A DNA stretch of 64,000 nt from positions 1,984,001 through 2,048,000 of the forward strand of contig NZ_CP098455.1 of the NCBI RefSeq assembly GCF_023702635.1, in the 5' to 3' direction. The DNA comes from Spongiibacter taiwanensis (GTDB taxonomy: Bacteria; Pseudomonadota; Gammaproteobacteria; Pseudomonadales; Spongiibacteraceae). Positions 61,831 to 64,000 of the stretch are shown here, in pieces; the stretch's first letter is position 1; each line of letters starts with the position of its first letter. The translations under genes and the position numbers were made by a program. The notes under the pieces were generated by a model that was given only the letters and a program-made list of their open reading frames with translations, was not told the DNA's origin and did no database searches.

Positions 61831-63222
61831 ATGCTCAGCTGGGAAAAGCTGCTAAACCCTGTTCGACGGAAAGAACTGCACGGCTCCAGCGAAATAACCG
61901 GCACTGGCACCGGGAGAGAGGAGCTAGAGAGAGATTACGACCGCATCTTATTCGCTTCTCCAACTAGAAGATTAGCCGACAAGACCCAGGTTTTCCCGAT
62001 GGAGGAAAACGACTCCGTTCGGAACAGGCTCACTCACTCTCACGAGGTAAGCAATCTGGCCAGAAGCATCGGTGTCAGATTAGCATTCGAACACGCTGAA
62101 GAAGTATTTGGGCCAAACCACGAAAGCCTCAAAGTAAAGCGAAACGTACCAGCGGTCCTAGCAGCCGTTGGCTTAGCTCACGACCTAGGAAATCCACCGT
62201 TCGGCCATCAGGGTGAGCTAGCGATGCAGCAGTGGTTTGAGGCTAGCGGAGAAAAACTTTGGGAAGCTTCAGAAATTGATCAAGTCCCCAGCGATTTTTT
62301 GAGCTTTGATGGCAACGCTCAAACATTCCGCCTACTAACACGATTGCAATTACTAAACGATGAATTCGGCTTAAACCTAACCGTAAGCACATTGGCAGCA
62401 TTATTGAAGTATCCAAGCATATACGGATCACCGGAAGAGAAAAAAGGTGGCTATAAAAAATACGGCGTGTTCCACAGCGAGAGAGAAATAGCAAAAGAGG
62501 TCTGGGAAAACACCGGTCTCAATGAGGGCGTGAGACACCCATTTGCATACATCATGGAAGCGTGCGACGACATTGCGTATTCTATTATCGACGCCGAAGA
62601 TACGGTAAAAAAAGGTTATGCATCTTTCTATGATCTAATCGATCATCTGGATAGTTGGCCTGAAAAAGATTCAGTAATAGAAAAGGTTATTTCCGAATCT
62701 AAAAAGAAAAACCTAATATTCAAGAAAGAAAAATTAAGCTCTAAAGAGCTCAATGATATGTCAATGCAGATGTTTCGCGTAAATGCGATTTTTCATATGA
62801 TAAATTCTGCTACTACTGGCTTTGTTTCCAATATCGATAAGATAATGAGTGGAAGTATAACTCCAGGATTTGAGCTTATTAAGAACTCTGAAAGCGCTCA
62901 GTTATGCAAAGCCGTCAAAGACTTTGACCGACGATATGGCTTCCAAAATAGAGATGTCCTCAAACTGGAACTGCAGGGTAGCAATTACATCAAAGGAATG
63001 ATGGATATGCTGTCTTCTGCGGTAATCAATGGCGACGATGCTGGCAGGCCATTTGAGCGATACATATTTGGCGAAGTTTCAGAAAATTACCGACGGGTTT
63101 ATAACGACACCGACTCTAGTGGTTATGCAAAATGCCAATTAATGTGTGACGCACTTTCTGGAATGACTGAGACATACCTTATAAAGAAATATGAAGAGTA
63201 CAGGGAGCTAATGTCCGTATGA
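61831..63222 (+). CDS. dGTPase-family dNTP triphosphohydrolase
   Basis: A 463-residue HD-domain enzyme that splits dGTP or other dNTPs to nucleoside and triphosphate. It shows the substrate-side RNRLTHSHEV (His69, His71), the HD pair in LAHDLGNPPFGH (His117, Asp118, His126) and the fourth metal ligand in CDDIAYSIIDAEDTVKKG. AGAGGCAGG precedes the ATG. Base composition is clearly AT-richer than the genes to the left, suggesting transfer. It overlaps the next gene by ATGA. dGTPases can be housekeeping or anti-phage; the unusual partner and composition favour the latter. Confidence 0.92.
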   Translation: MLSWEKLLNPVRRKELHGSSEITGTGTGREELERDYDRILFASPTRRLADKTQVFPMEENDSVRNRLTHSHEVSNLARSIGVRLAFEHAEEVFGPNHESLKVKRNVPAVLAAVGLAHDLGNPPFGHQGELAMQQWFEASGEKLWEASEIDQVPSDFLSFDGNAQTFRLLTRLQLLNDEFGLNLTVSTLAALLKYPSIYGSPEEKKGGYKKYGVFHSEREIAKEVWENTGLNEGVRHPFAYIMEACDDIAYSIIDAEDTVKKGYASFYDLIDHLDSWPEKDSVIEKVISESKKKNLIFKKEKLSSKELNDMSMQMFRVNAIFHMINSATTGFVSNIDKIMSGSITPGFELIKNSESAQLCKAVKDFDRRYGFQNRDVLKLELQGSNYIKGMMDMLSSAVINGDDAGRPFERYIFGEVSENYRRVYNDTDSSGYAKCQLMCDALSGMTETYLIKKYEEYRELMSV

Positions 63223-64000
63223 CTTTTGTATCGCACGCACCGGCCCCCTCTGCAGTAGCGCTAAGAGAGAGAGTTGAAAGGCTCTTTGGCAAGGGCCTGC
63301 AACATAAACAAGTGAGAGAGAACCAATTTTCTCTGAATCTCGACGCTACCCAAGATATGTTCTCCGAACTTGAATCTCCTTACAGTGGTATTGGAGGATT
63401 TTTAGATTTGCTGTGTGACAAAATCCCCGTGGGGGATCTTTATATATTTGGAGGGCTAATTCGAGACATAGGCCTCTTCGGGAAAAAGGGGTTTAAATCG
63501 GATATCGATTTGGTGGTTGACGGAGACTGGGAGTCACTTATTTTTTTCCTTGAACATTTGGGGGCAGTTAGGAATAAATTCGGTGGCTATAGGCTTAATA
63601 AATATGGACAACCTATTGATATTTGGAACGCTAGAGAAACTTGGGCAATAAGACACGGCCATGTCAATTATGACGGTATATCATCCCTACTCGAAACAAC
63701 GGTTTTGAACTGGGATGCGATTCTTATGAACTGGAGGACAAAGCGTTTTATCTATAAGCCTAAATATTTAGATGAGCTCAATACTCGGGCGCTAGATGTT
63801 GTTCTTATACACAACCCAAACCCGCTGGGAATGCTGGTCAGAGTCCTTCGTCACTTGTGCCTAAAAGATGCGGCCTCTATATCCGTTCGCACACTGAATT
63901 ATCTCGAAGACGCAACCAACCAATACTCCTTCGAGCAAATTGTTGAAAGTGAACGCAGGAGCTATGGAAACTCAATAATCGAAAAAGCAATCTACCAAGT
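63219..64000 (+). CDS. Poly(A)-polymerase/CCA-type nucleotidyltransferase-like protein (partial)
   Basis: At least 260 residues are visible before the right edge. Residues 78-100 carry FGGLIRDIGLFG and KSDIDLVVDG, the class II nucleotidyltransferase head with catalytic Asp95 and Asp97. Asp134 in QPIDIWNA fits the third carboxylate. The later YLDELNTRALDVVLIHNPNP resembles the neck of CCA-adding enzymes, but the N-terminal 75 residues do not belong to a normal tRNA enzyme. AT-rich and translationally coupled to the dGTPase. Target unknown; the C-terminus is outside the window. Confidence 0.75.
   Translation, partial: MTFVSHAPAPSAVALRERVERLFGKGLQHKQVRENQFSLNLDATQDMFSELESPYSGIGGFLDLLCDKIPVGDLYIFGGLIRDIGLFGKKGFKSDIDLVVDGDWESLIFFLEHLGAVRNKFGGYRLNKYGQPIDIWNARETWAIRHGHVNYDGISSLLETTVLNWDAILMNWRTKRFIYKPKYLDELNTRALDVVLIHNPNPLGMLVRVLRHLCLKDAASISVRTLNYLEDATNQYSFEQIVESERRSYGNSIIEKAIYQ

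Noticed and set aside
1-64000. CRISPR arrays, rRNA, tRNA and riboswitches
   Set aside because: No regularly spaced short direct repeats, rRNA blocks, tRNA-like folds or B12/manganese riboswitch signatures were seen while reading; small RNAs cannot be excluded by eye.

Overview
The window looks like chromosomal DNA of a moderately GC-rich marine gammaproteobacterium. The signs are a full ectoine pathway, cytochromes c4 and c5 beside engB, a wax-ester/triacylglycerol acyltransferase, an ybgA-phr pair and type III glutamine synthetase. The Cellvibrionales/Spongiibacteraceae-Marinobacter neighbourhood is my guess from gene content, not a computed assignment. No rRNA, tRNA or CRISPR array was seen.

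Layout. 1-5.3 kb: an AddAB/RecB-like helicase (cut by the left edge) and a PD-(D/E)XK nuclease. 5.5-11.8 kb: TlpA-like thioredoxin, DUF3859 and DM13 proteins, a BamA/TamA-like barrel with a membrane protein and a DUF3703 protein, and a WS/DGAT acyltransferase. 11.8-16.7 kb: a chromosomal integron. Five attC sites separate minus-strand cassettes of mostly unknown genes, and a decayed divergent integrase pseudogene lies at 16.4-16.7 kb. The far end is broken into a yefM-yoeB remnant. 16.7-22.3 kb: GFA protein, GAF-GGDEF cyclase, ethanolamine ammonia-lyase (eutBC), class D beta-lactamase and a lipoprotein. 22.3-24.8 kb: an alkylation-repair operon (AraC-Ogt protein, 2OG oxygenase, stand-alone Ada zinc domain, AlkB). 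24.9-27 kb: an ECF42-type sigma factor with YCII and VOC partners. 27-36 kb: DUF2726, DUF1275, TerC, transglutaminase, a nested-inverted-repeat MITE-like element, nitroreductase, diacylglycerol kinase-like protein plus phosphoesterase, and a lipoprotein subtilase. 36-38.5 kb: glutamine synthetase III behind a candidate sigma-54 promoter. 38.9-41.9 kb: small membrane proteins and lipoproteins. 41.9-48.8 kb: SSS transporter, TPR protein and ask-ectCBA, divergent from an EctR-type MarR regulator. 48.8-55 kb: cytochrome, YbgA, photolyase and a retropepsin/transglutaminase-membrane/ATP-grasp trio. 55-57.7 kb: DsbA, cytochromes c4 and c5, EngB. 57.8-58.6 kb: about 225-bp tandem repeats. 58.6-60.5 kb: hipBA with an array of operator-like palindromes. 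61.8 kb to the end: an AT-rich dGTPase and nucleotidyltransferase operon cut by the right edge.

How the parts fit. Two modules concern salt stress (ectoine; the retropepsin trio, by family knowledge). Two concern DNA damage (alkylation operon; photolyase). Three look like accessory or conflict DNA: the integron, hipBA, and the dGTPase-nucleotidyltransferase pair. The integron with its dead integrase and the dGTPase-nucleotidyltransferase operon are the best places to look for undescribed functions.
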